From positions 1 to 33,126 of the forward strand of contig NZ_BBCJ01000039.1 of the NCBI RefSeq assembly GCF_001311985.1: 33,126 bases of DNA, in the 5' to 3' direction. This stretch comes from Geotalea toluenoxydans JCM 15764. Lineage in GTDB: Bacteria > Desulfobacterota > Desulfuromonadia > Geobacterales > Geobacteraceae. Positions 1 through 9,231 of this stretch are shown here, in pieces. The number at the start of each line of letters is the position of its first letter. Position 1 is the stretch's first letter. The translations under genes and the position numbers were made by a program. The notes under the pieces are model-generated. The model was given only the letters and a program-made list of their open reading frames with translations, did no database searches and was not told where the DNA came from.

Positions 1-2
1 TC

Positions 3-638
3 CCGACAGCTGTCAGCCCGGCGACAGGTACGACCGTTGCCAGCCTTACCCCGACCTTGACCATTACCAATGCCATGGATCCTGATAGCGACACTCTGAG
101 CTACGACTTCGAGGTCTATGCCGGGGCCACACTCATTGCTGCCCAATACGGCGGCCCCAGCGACCCTTCCGGCAGCACCTCATGGACGCCAACCCAACCA
201 CTGGCAGACAATACTGTCTATCAGTGGCGGGCACGGGCCTTTGACGGCGACCGCTATGGGGAATGGATGTCCATGGCCACTTTCACCACCCATTTGCCGA
301 TTACCAGCATAACGGCAGAGATCAGGTTCGAGCCGGAAACCCTCAATCAGAAAAGCCAGGGGAATTGGGTGACGGTCGAGATAGAGCTACCCGATGGATA
401 TAAGGCCGGCGAGATCGACATTGCGTCAATACGCCTTGAAGGTACCGTGTCTGCTGAATCCAAGCCCTATCAGATCCGGAAAGGCAAATGTAATGACAGT
501 CTGATGGTGAAGTTCAGCCGCAGCCAGGTAATTGCCATACTACCGGAAGGCAGCCAGGTGCCGGTCCATGTGACGGGCAGGGTAGGGGCGGTGCAGTTTG
601 AGGGCATCGATGTGATCAGGGTGATCAAGACGGAGTGA
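3..638 (+). CDS. Fibronectin-III-like repeat protein, C-terminal fragment (5' end outside window)
   Basis: The frame is open from the first bases of the window, so the gene starts upstream. A TTG at 57 lies inside coding sequence and is not a credible start. The first part (codons up to about position 290) resembles a fibronectin-III or Ig-like repeat: an SPATGTTVASLTPTLTITNA stretch, then a DPDSDTLSYDFEVY segment, and a YQWRARAFDG motif typical of extracellular repeat proteins. The last ~110 residues are a different module (EIRFEPETLNQKSQG onward, with DIASIRLEGTV) of the kind found at the C-terminus of secreted repeat proteins in Geobacter-like bacteria. It is probably a surface or secreted protein. 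The ligand or role cannot be told. It faces pfkA tail to tail. Confidence 0.7.
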   Translation, partial: PTAVSPATGTTVASLTPTLTITNAMDPDSDTLSYDFEVYAGATLIAAQYGGPSDPSGSTSWTPTQPLADNTVYQWRARAFDGDRYGEWMSMATFTTHLPITSITAEIRFEPETLNQKSQGNWVTVEIELPDGYKAGEIDIASIRLEGTVSAESKPYQIRKGKCNDSLMVKFSRSQVIAILPEGSQVPVHVTGRVGAVQFEGIDVIRVIKTE

Positions 639-700
639 GCACGGGGAGGGCAGGTAAGGGGCCTGAAGCAGTGTCGTGTTTGTTCTTGCTACCGGCGATT

Positions 701-796
701 GCCCCTCTCCCTGGCCCTCTCCCACCAGGGGAGAGGGAATGTAAGCGATGCCCCCCTCCCTTTGATGGGAGGGGCTGGGGGGAGGGTGCAGGTGTA
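701..796. repeat. Pair of inverted REP-like hairpin elements between convergent genes
   Basis: The first hairpin has CCCTCTCCC (715-723) pairing with GGGAGAGGG (729-737) over a 5-base loop. It is preceded by a further CCCTCTCCC copy at about 703-711. The second hairpin has CCCCTCCC and GGGAGGGG arms at about 752-775, followed by GGGGGGAGGG. The reverse complement of the second unit aligns with the first, so the two are diverged copies of one element in opposite orientation. A close copy of the first unit recurs at 25590-25624. The stretch 639-848 contains no gene that I can support. Confidence 0.7.
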
Positions 797-849
797 AAGA
801 CAAAGCGAAATATGCGCCGACATTTTTAGAGACGGAGTTGCCGCAAGCG

Positions 850-880
850 AAAACGGGCAAGGAAGAAGTTCCCCGCCCGT
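850..880 (-). terminator. Probable intrinsic terminator of pfkA
   Basis: On the minus strand, 8 bases after the pfkA stop, a 12-bp stem forms between 869-880 and 853-864 (ACGGGCGGGGAA with TTCCTTGCCCGT, two G-U pairs) around a 4-base loop, followed by a short T run. The T run is only four bases, so termination may be modest. Confidence 0.5.
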
Positions 881-887
881 CTCTTAT

Positions 888-1866
888 TCAGCTTTCGATG
901 CTCTCCATCTATATCCCCAGCACCTCCGCCAACCGCAGCATCTCGTCGTGGGGCTTTTTTTCCCCCTTGACCACATCCTCCAGTGAGCTGGTGACGATGG
1001 AGTTGTTGGAGAGACCCACCATGAGCCCTTTTTCCCCGCCAGGAGCAAATCAACGGCATTTTTTCCCAGACGGCTCGCCAGGAGCCGGTCGAAGACGGTC
1101 GGTGCGCCGCCCCGCTGATAGTGGCCGAGCACCGTGACTCTGGTTTCGAAGCCGATGGCGTCCTTGATGCTGTCGGCGATCTGGTGGGCGTTGCCCGCCC
1201 CTTCGGCGAGGATGATGATGGCGTTATCCCGTCCTTCTTCGTAGCGGGCGCGTAACTGCTGGCATATCTCGGAGAGGTCGAAATCCCGTTCCGGAACCAG
1301 GCGTATTCGGCACCGGCGGCAATGGCGCTGATGCTGGCCAGGTAGCCCGAATTGCGCCCCATGACTTCGATGACGAAGGCCCGGGCGTGGGAGCTGGCGG
1401 TATCCTTGATGCAGTCCACGGCGTAGATGATGTTGTTGAGGGCCGTATCCACCCCAAGGGCCATGTCCGTGTAAGGGATGTCGTTGTCGATGCTGGCCGG
1501 GATGCCGATGACCGGAAAGCCCAGGTTGTGCAGCGCCAATGCCCCGGTCAGGGAACCGTCACCCCCGAGGATGATCAGCCCCTCCACCCCCAGGTTTTTC
1601 AGGTTGGCCAGGGCCTGCTGCTGCCCCTCAATGGTGCGGAATTCGGGCGAGCGGGCCGACTGGAGAAAGGTGCCCCCCCGGTGGAGGATGCCGGAGACCG
1701 CTTTTGAATCGAGGGTGATGTAATCCGGTTTCATCAGTCCCACATATCCCTTGCGAAATCCCAGCATTTCTACATTGTTTCGCAGGCCGCTCCGCACGGC
1801 GCTGCGGATGGCGGCGTTCATCCCGGAACAGTCGCCGCCGCTGGTGAGGATGCCGATTTTCTTCAT
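888..1866 (-). CDS. pfkA: ATP-dependent 6-phosphofructokinase (two apparent frameshifts)
   Basis: Phosphorylates fructose 6-phosphate to fructose 1,6-bisphosphate, the committed step of glycolysis, in the cytoplasm. The start MKKIGILTSGGDCSGMNAA is the ATP-binding N-terminus. GGDGS (Gly rather than Asp after GGD) argues for ATP and not pyrophosphate as donor. SIDNDIPYTD holds the catalytic Asp and MGRNSGYLA the substrate-binding loop. The ATG at 1866 is preceded by AGGAGG at good spacing. Reading continues only after one missing base near 1300 (after AEYA) and one near 1027 (after AGKKG, at a G/A homopolymer). The corrected frame ends at TGA 890-888, giving about 326 residues, the normal family length. 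The tail GEKKPHDEMLRLAEVLGI supports this reconstruction. Upstream on the same strand are rarA and glgP, the latter also a sugar-metabolism gene. Confidence 0.9.
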
Positions 1867-2043
1867 GATTCCTCCTGAACCTACGTGGCTGTGGCTTTCA
1901 CGCCATCTCGCCGCCGTCCTCGTCGCTTCCGTGTGTGGCACTCTGGCGCAAAAATCAGCAGCCCTTGTATGTCATGTATTATTTGCCTTGGTCTTAAATG
2001 AGGGGGTAGAGTCATGTGTCTATTCATTCTAAAAACGACACTT

Positions 2044-2176
2044 GGACGCGGAAAAGGCGGATAACATCTGATAAAGGCGGATAAAAACCAGGAAATTAAG
2101 GTTTCACCTGAATGGTTGGTTCAGCTTGTGTCTTTAATCCGCAGTTATCCTGATTTTTCCGACTCTTCCGCGTTCC
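2044..2176. repeat. Imperfect inverted repeat, ~45-bp arms, overlapping rarA 3' end
   Basis: The left arm (about 2044-2089) begins GGACGCGGAAAAGGCGGATA and contains AAAGGCGGATA twice. The reverse complement of 2129-2176 begins GGAACGCGGAAGAGTCGGAA and continues with a CTGCGGATTAAAG stretch, so the two arms are similar along most of their length. The spacer is about 40 bases. The right arm overlaps the predicted end of rarA. The rest of 1867-2144 (278 bases) should carry the pfkA promoter, but I see no convincing -35/-10 pair. Confidence 0.55.
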
Positions 2177-3519
2177 CACTGCTTTTTTCAGGTTCATTCT
2201 TTTTTCTTTTCAGGTACTCCATGCGCTCCTTGATCGTCTTCTCGTAGCCATAACCCGCGGGCCGGTAATATTTCCGCCCATGGAGCCGTTCGGCAGGTAG
2301 TCCTGCTCCACATAGCCACCCGCAAAGTCATGGGCATAGCGGTAGCCGGCGTGGTAGCCAGATCCTTCATCAACTTTGTCGGCGCATTGCGGATGTGCAT
2401 GGGGACCGGCTGGGCGCCGCTTTTTCTCACTTCGGAGAGTGCCTCGTCTATTGCCAGATATGAGGCATTGGACTTGGGGGCGGTGGCCAGGTAGGTGACC
2501 GCCTGGGAAAGGATGATGCGTCCCTCCGGCATCCCCACCATCTGAAAGGCCTGGAGAGCAGACACTACCACCTGCAGGGCGCGGGGATCAGCGTTACCTA
2601 TATCCTCCGAGGCCAGTATCACCATGCGGCGCAGGATGAAGAGCGGGTCCTCCCCTGCTTCGATGAGCCGAGCCAGCCAATAGACGGCGGCGTCGGGGTC
2701 GCTGCCCCGCATGGACTTGATGAAGGCGGAGATGACGTTATAATGTTCCTCTCCCCCCTTGTCGTAGAGGAGCGGCTTCTTCTGCACCGCTTCCCTGGCC
2801 ATATCCATGTCTATGGTGCCTTTTTCCGCCAGCCTCGCCGCCGTTTCCAGGGTATTGAGGGCGACCCTGCCGTCGCCTCCGGCCTGCTCGGCCATGTAGC
2901 TCAAGGCATCATCGGTAATGGTCAGGTCCAGATTGCCCAACCCCCGTTCACGGTCGGTAAGGGCATTGCGGATGATCTTCTGCAGCTCTTCCTCGCTCAG
3001 GGTATTGAGCACCAGCACCTTGCACCGTGAAAGGAGTGGGGCGATCACTTCAAAGGAGGGATTTTCGGTGGTGGCGCCGATGATGGTGAAGACACCTTTT
3101 TCCACATAGGGGAGAAAGGCATCCTGCTGGCTCTTGTTGAAACGATGGATTTCATCGACGAAGAGAATGGTTCTTCTGCCCTGGAACTTGCGCACTTCCT
3201 CCGCTTCCTTGACGATTTCGCGGATCTCCTTGATACCGGAGAGAATGGCGGAAAAGAAGATGAAGTGGGAACTGGTGGCGCCGGCGATGACGCGGGCCAA
3301 TGTCGTTTTGCCCGAGCCGGGAGGACCCCAGAAGATGAGAGAGGTCAGCTGGTCGCTTTCGATCAGCCGCCGCAGCAGCTTGCCTTCCCCAAGAAGCTGT
3401 TCCTGCCCCACATATTCGGCAATGGTCCGTGGCCGCATCTTTTCTGCGAGGGGGGCTTCCTTGGCGGCATCTTCCGCCGCCCTGCGGTCAAAAAGATCCA
3501 TGGGCAGAACTGTCACCAT
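2145..3519 (-). CDS. rarA: Replication-associated recombination protein A (MgsA/RarA AAA+ ATPase), two apparent frameshifts
   Basis: AAA+ ATPase of the clamp-loader superfamily that acts at stalled replication forks. Visible motifs are [12 protein letters not shown] at the N-terminus, Walker [16 protein letters not shown], Walker [21 protein letters not shown] (the RarA signature), the sensor stretch [11 protein letters not shown], and the C-terminal tetramerisation region with [12 protein letters not shown]. The frame breaks near 2355 (after MKDL; one base lost in GGCTACC) and near 2280. Restoring both gives [12 protein letters not shown], then a [14 protein letters not shown] tail and a stop at 2145. 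Two starts are possible. The ATG at 3519 overlaps the glgP stop (ATGGTGA), suggesting translational coupling. The ATG at 3501 begins MDLFDRR, a common RarA N-terminus. Neither has a strong ribosome site. The last ~17 residues are encoded within an inverted-repeat arm, so the native end is uncertain. Confidence 0.87.
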
Positions 3520-6001
3520 GCTGGCGGGATTCGGCGCCCTTGACACAAACCGCTGATCCCCCAGATATCTCTGGCGTACTCGGCAATGGTCCGGTCGCTG
3601 GAGAATTTGCCCATGCCGGCGGTATTGAGGATTGCCCGCCGGGTCCATTCGTTCTGGTCCCGGTAAAGCTTGCTTACCTCATCCTGGCAGGCGATGTAGG
3701 AGGTGTAGTCGGCCAGCAGCATGTAGTAATCTCCATGGTTCAGCAGCAGGTCGACGATGGGACGGAAAAGGTCGGGGGCGCCGGGAGAGAAGAACCCGCC
3801 GGCAATCTGGTCCAGCACCCTTCGCAATTCCGGCAGTTTGCTGTAATAGTCACGGGGATTGTAGCCCTTGCTCCTGGTATTGTTGACCTCGTCCGTGGTC
3901 AGGCCGAAGATGAAGATGTTTTCTCTTCCCACCTCTTCCATGATCTCGATATTGGCGCCATCCAGGGTGCCGATGGTGAGGGAGCCGTTAAGGGCGAATT
4001 TCATGTTGCCGGTTCCGGAGGCCTCGGTGCCTGCCGTGGAGATCTGTTCGGACAGGTCTGCCGCCGGAAAGATATGTTCTGCCAGAGAGACGCTGTAGTT
4101 GGCCAGAAAAACCACCTTCATCCGGTCACCCACCTCCGGGTCGTTGTTGACAACAGTGGCGACGGCGTTGATGAGGCGGATGATCAGCTTGGCGGTGACA
4201 TAGGCGGGGGCTGCCTTGCCGCTGAAGATGAAGGTGCGGGGAACGAAGTCGCCTGCCGGGTTTTCCTTGATCCGGTTGTACATGGTGATAACGTGAAGCA
4301 CGTTCAACAGCTGCCGCTTGTATTCGTGAATCCGCTTTACCTGGCAGTCGAAAATGGAATCAACGTTGACCTGGATGCAGTTGTGCTTGAGGATGTAAGC
4401 GGCCAGCTTCTCTTTATTGAGCTTTTTCACTGCCTGCCATCTGGTCACGAATTCCGGTTCGGTGGCGACCGCTTTCAATTTTTCCAGCTCGTAAAGGTCG
4501 GTAACCCAGCCGTTACCGATATAGTCGTCGATCAGCTCGGAAAGGGGAGGATTGGACATTTTCAGCCAGCGTCGCTGGGTTATGCCGTTGGTCTTGTTGT
4601 TGAACCGCTCCGGGTACATCTCGTAGAAATCCCGGAACAGCTGCTGTTTGAGGATTTCACTATGCAGCGCGGCAACGCCGTTGACCGAATGGCTGCCGAC
4701 GATGGCCAGGTGGGCCATGCGGATTTTTCGTTCCCAGTGCTCTTCCACGATGGACATGCGGGCCAGACGGGCGTTATCGCCAGGGAACCGTTTTGCAACC
4801 TCTTCCAGAAAATACTTGTTGATGTCGAAGATGATCTGCAGGTGCCGGGGGAGGATCTGCTCGAAGAACCAGACCGGCCATTGTTCAAGGGCTTCCGGCA
4901 GTATGGTGTGATTGGTATAGGCGAAGGTTTTTTGGGTGATCTGCCAGGCATCGTCCCAGTCCACGTTTTCCAGGTCCAGCAGCACCCGCATCAATTCGGG
5001 AATGGCCAGGGCAGGATGGGTATCGTTCAGCTGAATGGCAACCTTGTCGGGCAGGAGCCTGAGATCGGTGTGTTTTTTCTTGAAGCGGTAGAGGACATCA
5101 TGGATGGTTGCCGAAGCAAGAAAATATTCCTGCTTGAAACGCAACTCCTTACCCTCGATAACGTTGTCGGCCGGATAGAGCACCTTGGAGATGGTTTCCG
5201 TCTGCATCTTCTTTTCCACGGCGCGGATGTAGTTTCCCTCGTTGAAGAACTTCAGGTCGAAGTCACGGCTCGACTTGGCGCTCCACAGGCGCATGGTGTT
5301 GACCGAGTTGTTCTTGTAACCGGGGATGGGCGTATCGTAGGCCATGGCCATGACATCTTCCGTATCGACCATTCCCTGACGGTTTTGCCGAATTTGTTGG
5401 TGGTGGTGAGGACCCTGCCATAAAATTTTACCGGATGCAGGTGCTCCTGCCGGTCCAGTTCCCATGGATTGCGGTAACGGAGCCAGTTGTCGGGGAGTTC
5501 CATCTGGGCGCCGTCGACGATCTTCTGACGGAAGATGCCGTATTCATAGCGAATACCATAGCCGTATGCCGGGATGGACATGGTGGCCATGGAATCGAGG
5601 AAGCAGGCGGCGAGGCGTCCCAGGCCGCCATTGCCGAGACCCGCTTCCTGCTCTTCGTCAAAGATATCTTCGAAATCGTAGCCGAGGGAGGTGATAGCCT
5701 CCCTGAAATCCTCCAGGATATCCAGGTTGATCAGACTGTTGATCAGGGACCGTCCGATGAGGAATTCCATGGAGATATAGTAGACACGCTTGTTGTCGCT
5801 GTTGTAGTAGGCCTGCTGGGTATCCAGCCAGCGTTCCACAAGCTTGTCCCGGACGGCGTAGGCCAGGGCGTTGAAGGCATCATATCGGGTGGCGGTATAT
5901 TTGTCTTTGCCCAGGGTGTATTCGATATGTTCAAGGAAGGATTTGATGATGAGGATGAGGTTATCAAGTTCAGGTGCCTGGTTGGCATCATATTCGTTCA
6001 T
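3513..6001 (-). CDS. glgP: Glycogen/maltodextrin phosphorylase (one apparent frameshift)
   Basis: PLP-dependent phosphorolysis of alpha-1,4-glucan to glucose 1-phosphate (GT35 family). Clear features are [15 protein letters not shown] near the N-terminus, [57 protein letters not shown], and the PLP-site motif [19 protein letters not shown] with its Lys. The frame breaks near 5369 (FGKTVREW to [17 protein letters not shown]), explained by one missing G. The corrected length of about 829 residues is normal. I prefer the ATG at 6001 (MNEYDANQ) with AAGGAC upstream; an in-frame ATG at 6046 has no clear ribosome site. The stop overlaps the alternative rarA start. It lies divergently to nadK across a short gap. 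The very C-terminal residues ([13 protein letters not shown]) are unremarkable and might be frame-shifted. Confidence 0.93.
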
Positions 6002-6112
6002 AGGCTTGTCCTTGGTCCGGAACTCTTGCTGCCATGGAGTTTCCATTGGACATGGTGGTTTATATGTGCTAGTAAAGCCTTATTTTTTATACCATAGATA
6101 AAGGCTTGCGCC

Positions 6113-6967
6113 ATGAAAAAAATAGCAATCTTTGCCAAGGTCCATGACCCCCGCTGCGTGGGGATAGCTGAAGAGCTGGTCGAATGGCTGGTGGCAAGGG
6201 GGCTTTCTCCCCTGGTGGAACCCCATCTGGCAAAACACATCAGCTGCACATATACCGCGAAAAGAGACGATATTCCCGAGCAGGCCGACCTGGTGGTGGT
6301 ACTGGGTGGCGATGGAACCTTGATCTCCGTGGCCCGCCTGGTGGGAGACAGGCAGGTGCCGATTCTCGGCGTCAATCTGGGAAGCCTGGGCTTTCTCACG
6401 GAAATCACCCTGACAGAGATGTATCCTGCCCTGGAACGATGTCTGAAGGGGGATTACGAGGTGTCTGAGCGGATGATGCTGCGTGTTTCCCTGCACCGGG
6501 ACGGGGCTGAGATCGAAGGCCGCCAGGTTCTGAACGATGTGGTTATCAACAAGGGGGCGCTGGCAAGGATTATCGATCTGGAAACTGAGGTCGATGGCCG
6601 CTATCTGACCACTTTCAAGGCTGATGGCCTTATCATCTCCACTCCCACCGGTTCAACCGGTTATTCCCTTTCCGCCAACGGCCCCATCATCCACCCGCAG
6701 CTGGATTGCCTGGTGATTACTCCCATCTGCCCCCACACCCTTACCAATCGCCCGATTGTCGTGTCAGGCGATGCTTTGATCACCATCAGCCTGCAATCGG
6801 TCAACGAGGATGTTTTTCTTACCCTGGATGGGCAGGTGGGCTTCGAAGTGAAACACGGCGATCAAATCCGTATCCAGCGGGCAGAACGCCAGACCCGGCT
6901 GGTCCAGTCGCGGAGCAAGGATTATTTTGAGGTGCTGCGGACCAAGCTGAAATGGGGCGAAAGATAA
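6113..6967 (+). CDS. nadK: NAD kinase
   Basis: Phosphorylates NAD to NADP with ATP (or polyphosphate) in the cytoplasm, supplying NADPH for biosynthesis. The protein has 284 residues, normal for bacterial NadK, and is intact. Motifs visible are VVVLGGDGTLISVAR (GGDGT, diphosphate and catalytic Asp), GVNLGSLGFLTE, LNDVVINKGALARI (NAD-binding Asn-Asp) and ADGLIISTPTGSTGYSLSANGP. AAAGG lies eight bases before the ATG. It is followed by recN on the same strand after about 106 bases filled by a heptanucleotide repeat; the nadK-recN pairing is common in bacteria. Confidence 0.96.
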   Translation: MKKIAIFAKVHDPRCVGIAEELVEWLVARGLSPLVEPHLAKHISCTYTAKRDDIPEQADLVVVLGGDGTLISVARLVGDRQVPILGVNLGSLGFLTEITLTEMYPALERCLKGDYEVSERMMLRVSLHRDGAEIEGRQVLNDVVINKGALARIIDLETEVDGRYLTTFKADGLIISTPTGSTGYSLSANGPIIHPQLDCLVITPICPHTLTNRPIVVSGDALITISLQSVNEDVFLTLDGQVGFEVKHGDQIRIQRAERQTRLVQSRSKDYFEVLRTKLKWGER

Positions 6968-6974
6968 AAAAACA

Positions 6975-7064
6975 GTTCGAAGTTCGGAGTTCGACGTTCG
7001 GAGTTGGAAAACGAACCTTAACCTTGAACCTCGAACCTCGAACCTCGAACCTCGAACCTCGAAC
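6975..7064. repeat. Heptanucleotide array arranged as an inverted repeat, nadK-recN gap
   Basis: The left half (6975-7009) is five units of the form GTTCGRA/GTTCGAC/GTTGGAA with a period of 7. The right half (7012-7064) is the complementary form, with one diverged stretch and then CGAACCT four times without change at 7032-7059 and a partial copy. The halves are reverse complements at the heptad level, so the transcript could fold into a long hairpin in several registers. The array fills nearly the whole gap and ends 10 bases before the recN ATG. The same CGAACCT unit recurs at 32451-32477. Confidence 0.85.
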
Positions 7065-7073
7065 GGGTAATTT

Positions 7074-8730
7074 ATGCTTACAGACCTTTCCATTAAAAAT
7101 ATTGCCATCATCGATTCCCTTACCGTCTCCTTCCGTGGCGGGCTCAACATCCTTACCGGGGAGACGGGGGCGGGAAAATCGATCATCATCGATGCGGTGA
7201 ATCTGATTCTTGGCGGCCGCGGGTCGGCCGACCTTATCCGTGCCGGGGCCGAAGAAGGGGTTGTGGAAGCCATTTTTGATCTCTCCGGTCGCCCTTCGAT
7301 CCTGGCAGAACTTGATAAAATCGGTATCGAGTGCGATGGCGAACTGCTGATCAAGCGGGTCGTCTCCCGTTCGGGCAAAAACCGGGTTTTATCGGCGGCG
7401 GATTGTCGACCATTTCCATACTGGCAGAAATTTCCAGGTTGCTGATAAATATCTATGGCCAGCATGAAGCCCAGACTCTGCTGCGCCAGGAAAACCACCT
7501 GCTGCTCCTTGACGGTTACGGGGGGCTGCTTGAGTTGCGCAGGGAATTTGCCACTCTCCATGATGAATGCAGGCAGGTTGGTGGTAAACTCAAGACATTG
7601 GAGGAAGATGAACGGGATGCAGCCCATCGCCTGGACCTCATTTCCTTCCAGTCCGATGAGATCGCCAGTGCGGCCCTGATTGTCGGGGAAGAAGAAGACC
7701 TGGACAGGGAGCGTTCACTTCTCAGCCATGGGGAAAAACTTCTGCAGAATAGCCAGGAAGCATATGCCGAGCTGTATGGCGCCGATGACGCTGTCCTTGG
7801 CCGGTTGTCCCAGGTGAAGAGGCGACTTGCGAGATGATCGCCATCGATCCTGCCTTGGAAAATACTCTGGCCTCACTGGATGCAGCTTCCATCCAGCTGG
7901 AGGACGTGGCCCTGGCGCTGAGGACATATGCTGCCAGGATCGAAGCAGACCCTGAACGGTTGCAGGTCGTTGAAGACCGGCTGGAGCTGATCCAGCGGTT
8001 GAAGAAGAAATATGCCCCCCATATCCAGGGGGTGCTTGCATACAAGGAAACGATCGACCGGGAAATGGAAGAACTGATGTCTCGGGAGGAAGACCGGGAC
8101 GGTCTTCAGAAGAGGCTTGAGGAGCTGACTGATGCCTTGCGGGTCAAAGGGGAAGGCCTTTACTCGAAACGCACCGCAGCGGCAAAACTGCTGGAATCGG
8201 CCATGGAGAAGGAGCTGTCCGAGCTGGCCATGAAAAATGCCCGCTTCCAGGTAGCCTTTGAAAGGCTTCCCCAGGCAAAATCAACCGGCCTGGAACGTGC
8301 GGAGTTTCTTTTTTCGCCAAACCCGGGGGAAACACCGAAGCACTTGCGAAGATAGCATCGGGAGGTGAACTGTCACGGCTGATGCTGGCATTGAAGCAGC
8401 TGCACCCGGAAAGCGACGTGCCGACTTATCTTTGACGAGGTTGATACGGGTATCGGCGGGGCAACCTCAGCTCTGGTAGGCGAGAAGCTTAAGCGGGTAG
8501 CGGCAGCCCAGCAGGTGCTGTGCATTACCCATCTTCCCCAGGTGGCTGCCTATGCCGATCTGCATTTCAAGGTGGAAAAGAAGGTGGAGTCGGGGCGGAC
8601 GGTTACCTCTGCCGTCCCGCTCGCCAATGATGACCGGGTAGTTGAAGTGGCACGCATGCTGGGAGGGATCAAGATTACCGACACGACCCTGGAGCATGCC
8701 CGGGAGATGATAGCGGAGGCGGTTAGGTAA
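7074..8730 (+). CDS. recN: DNA repair protein RecN (four apparent frameshifts)
   Basis: SMC-like ATPase in recombinational repair of double-strand breaks. The N-terminus MLTDLSIKNIAIIDSLTVSF and Walker A LTGETGAGKSIIIDAV (about residues 27-42) are diagnostic. IYGQHEAQTLL, a long alpha-helical arm rich in Glu and Arg, the signature ASGGELSRLMLALKQ and Walker B LIFDEVDTGIGG with VLCITHLPQVAAYAD follow in order. The pieces lie in different frames. One base is missing near 7389 (T run), near 7830 (GCG/GAG) and near 8332 (A run), and there is a net +1 or -2 change shortly before 8425. The corrected length of about 552 residues is normal. The ATG at 7074 follows the heptad repeat and has only a weak ribosome site. 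With every domain present in order, this looks like sequence error and not decay. Confidence 0.92.
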
Positions 8731-8764
8731 ATACCTTCCCGCAACCCGTGAGAAAGGATCTGTA

Positions 8765-9214
8765 ATGTTGCGCAAGGCCGAGATAAATGATGTCAAGGAT
8801 ATCCAGAAGCTTTTAACCTTCTATGCCTCCCGTGGGGACATGCTTTCCCGTTCACTGGCCGAGTTGTATGAGGCGATTCGCGACTTCAATATATTTGAAG
8901 AAGACGGGCGCATCGTCGGTACCGCTGCCCTGCATATCGTCTGGGAGGATTTGGCTGAGGTGCGCTCTGTGGCTGTGGCCGATGACGCCGGCAGGAAGGG
9001 AATCGGCACCCAGGTGGTGCAGGCATGTATTGACGAGGCGAGGCTGCTTGGACTGAAGAAGGTTTTCTGTCTTACCTACAAGCCTGATTTCTTCGCAAAA
9101 TTCGGGTTTCACGTTGTCGATAAATCAGAGCTTCCCCACAAGGTCTGGGGGGACTGCATGAAGTGCGTTAAGTTTCCCGACTGCGATGAGATTGCCATGA
9201 TCCTCGAACTATAA
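8765..9214 (+). CDS. GNAT acetyltransferase, short N-acetylglutamate synthase type
   Basis: A 149-residue single-domain GNAT protein. VRSVAVADDAGRKGIGTQVV is the acetyl-CoA-binding motif A (RKGIGT). The segments LSRSLAELYEAIRDF, ALHIVWEDLAEVRSVAV, VFCLTYKPDFFAKFGF and LPHKVWGDCMKCVKFPDCDE match the acetyltransferase half of ArgA but without the amino-acid-kinase domain. That places it with the short N-acetylglutamate synthases known from Geobacter-like and clostridial bacteria, acting in the first step of arginine synthesis. Substrate is inferred from similarity only. AAGGA lies before the ATG. It sits 34 bases after recN and 17 bases before tldE, so it is likely cotranscribed. Confidence 0.8.
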   Translation: MLRKAEINDVKDIQKLLTFYASRGDMLSRSLAELYEAIRDFNIFEEDGRIVGTAALHIVWEDLAEVRSVAVADDAGRKGIGTQVVQACIDEARLLGLKKVFCLTYKPDFFAKFGFHVVDKSELPHKVWGDCMKCVKFPDCDEIAMILEL

Positions 9215-9231
9215 CCTGCACCGGAGAATCT

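Noticed and set aside
3429..5423. Long open frame (about 660 codons) on the plus strand opposite glgP
   Set aside because: It mirrors glgP in the antisense frame, has no recognisable domain, and the minus strand holds clear phosphorylase motifs. High-GC antisense frames are often open.
6975..7064. CRISPR array
   Set aside because: The repeats are 7 bases with no spacers, and no cas genes are near.
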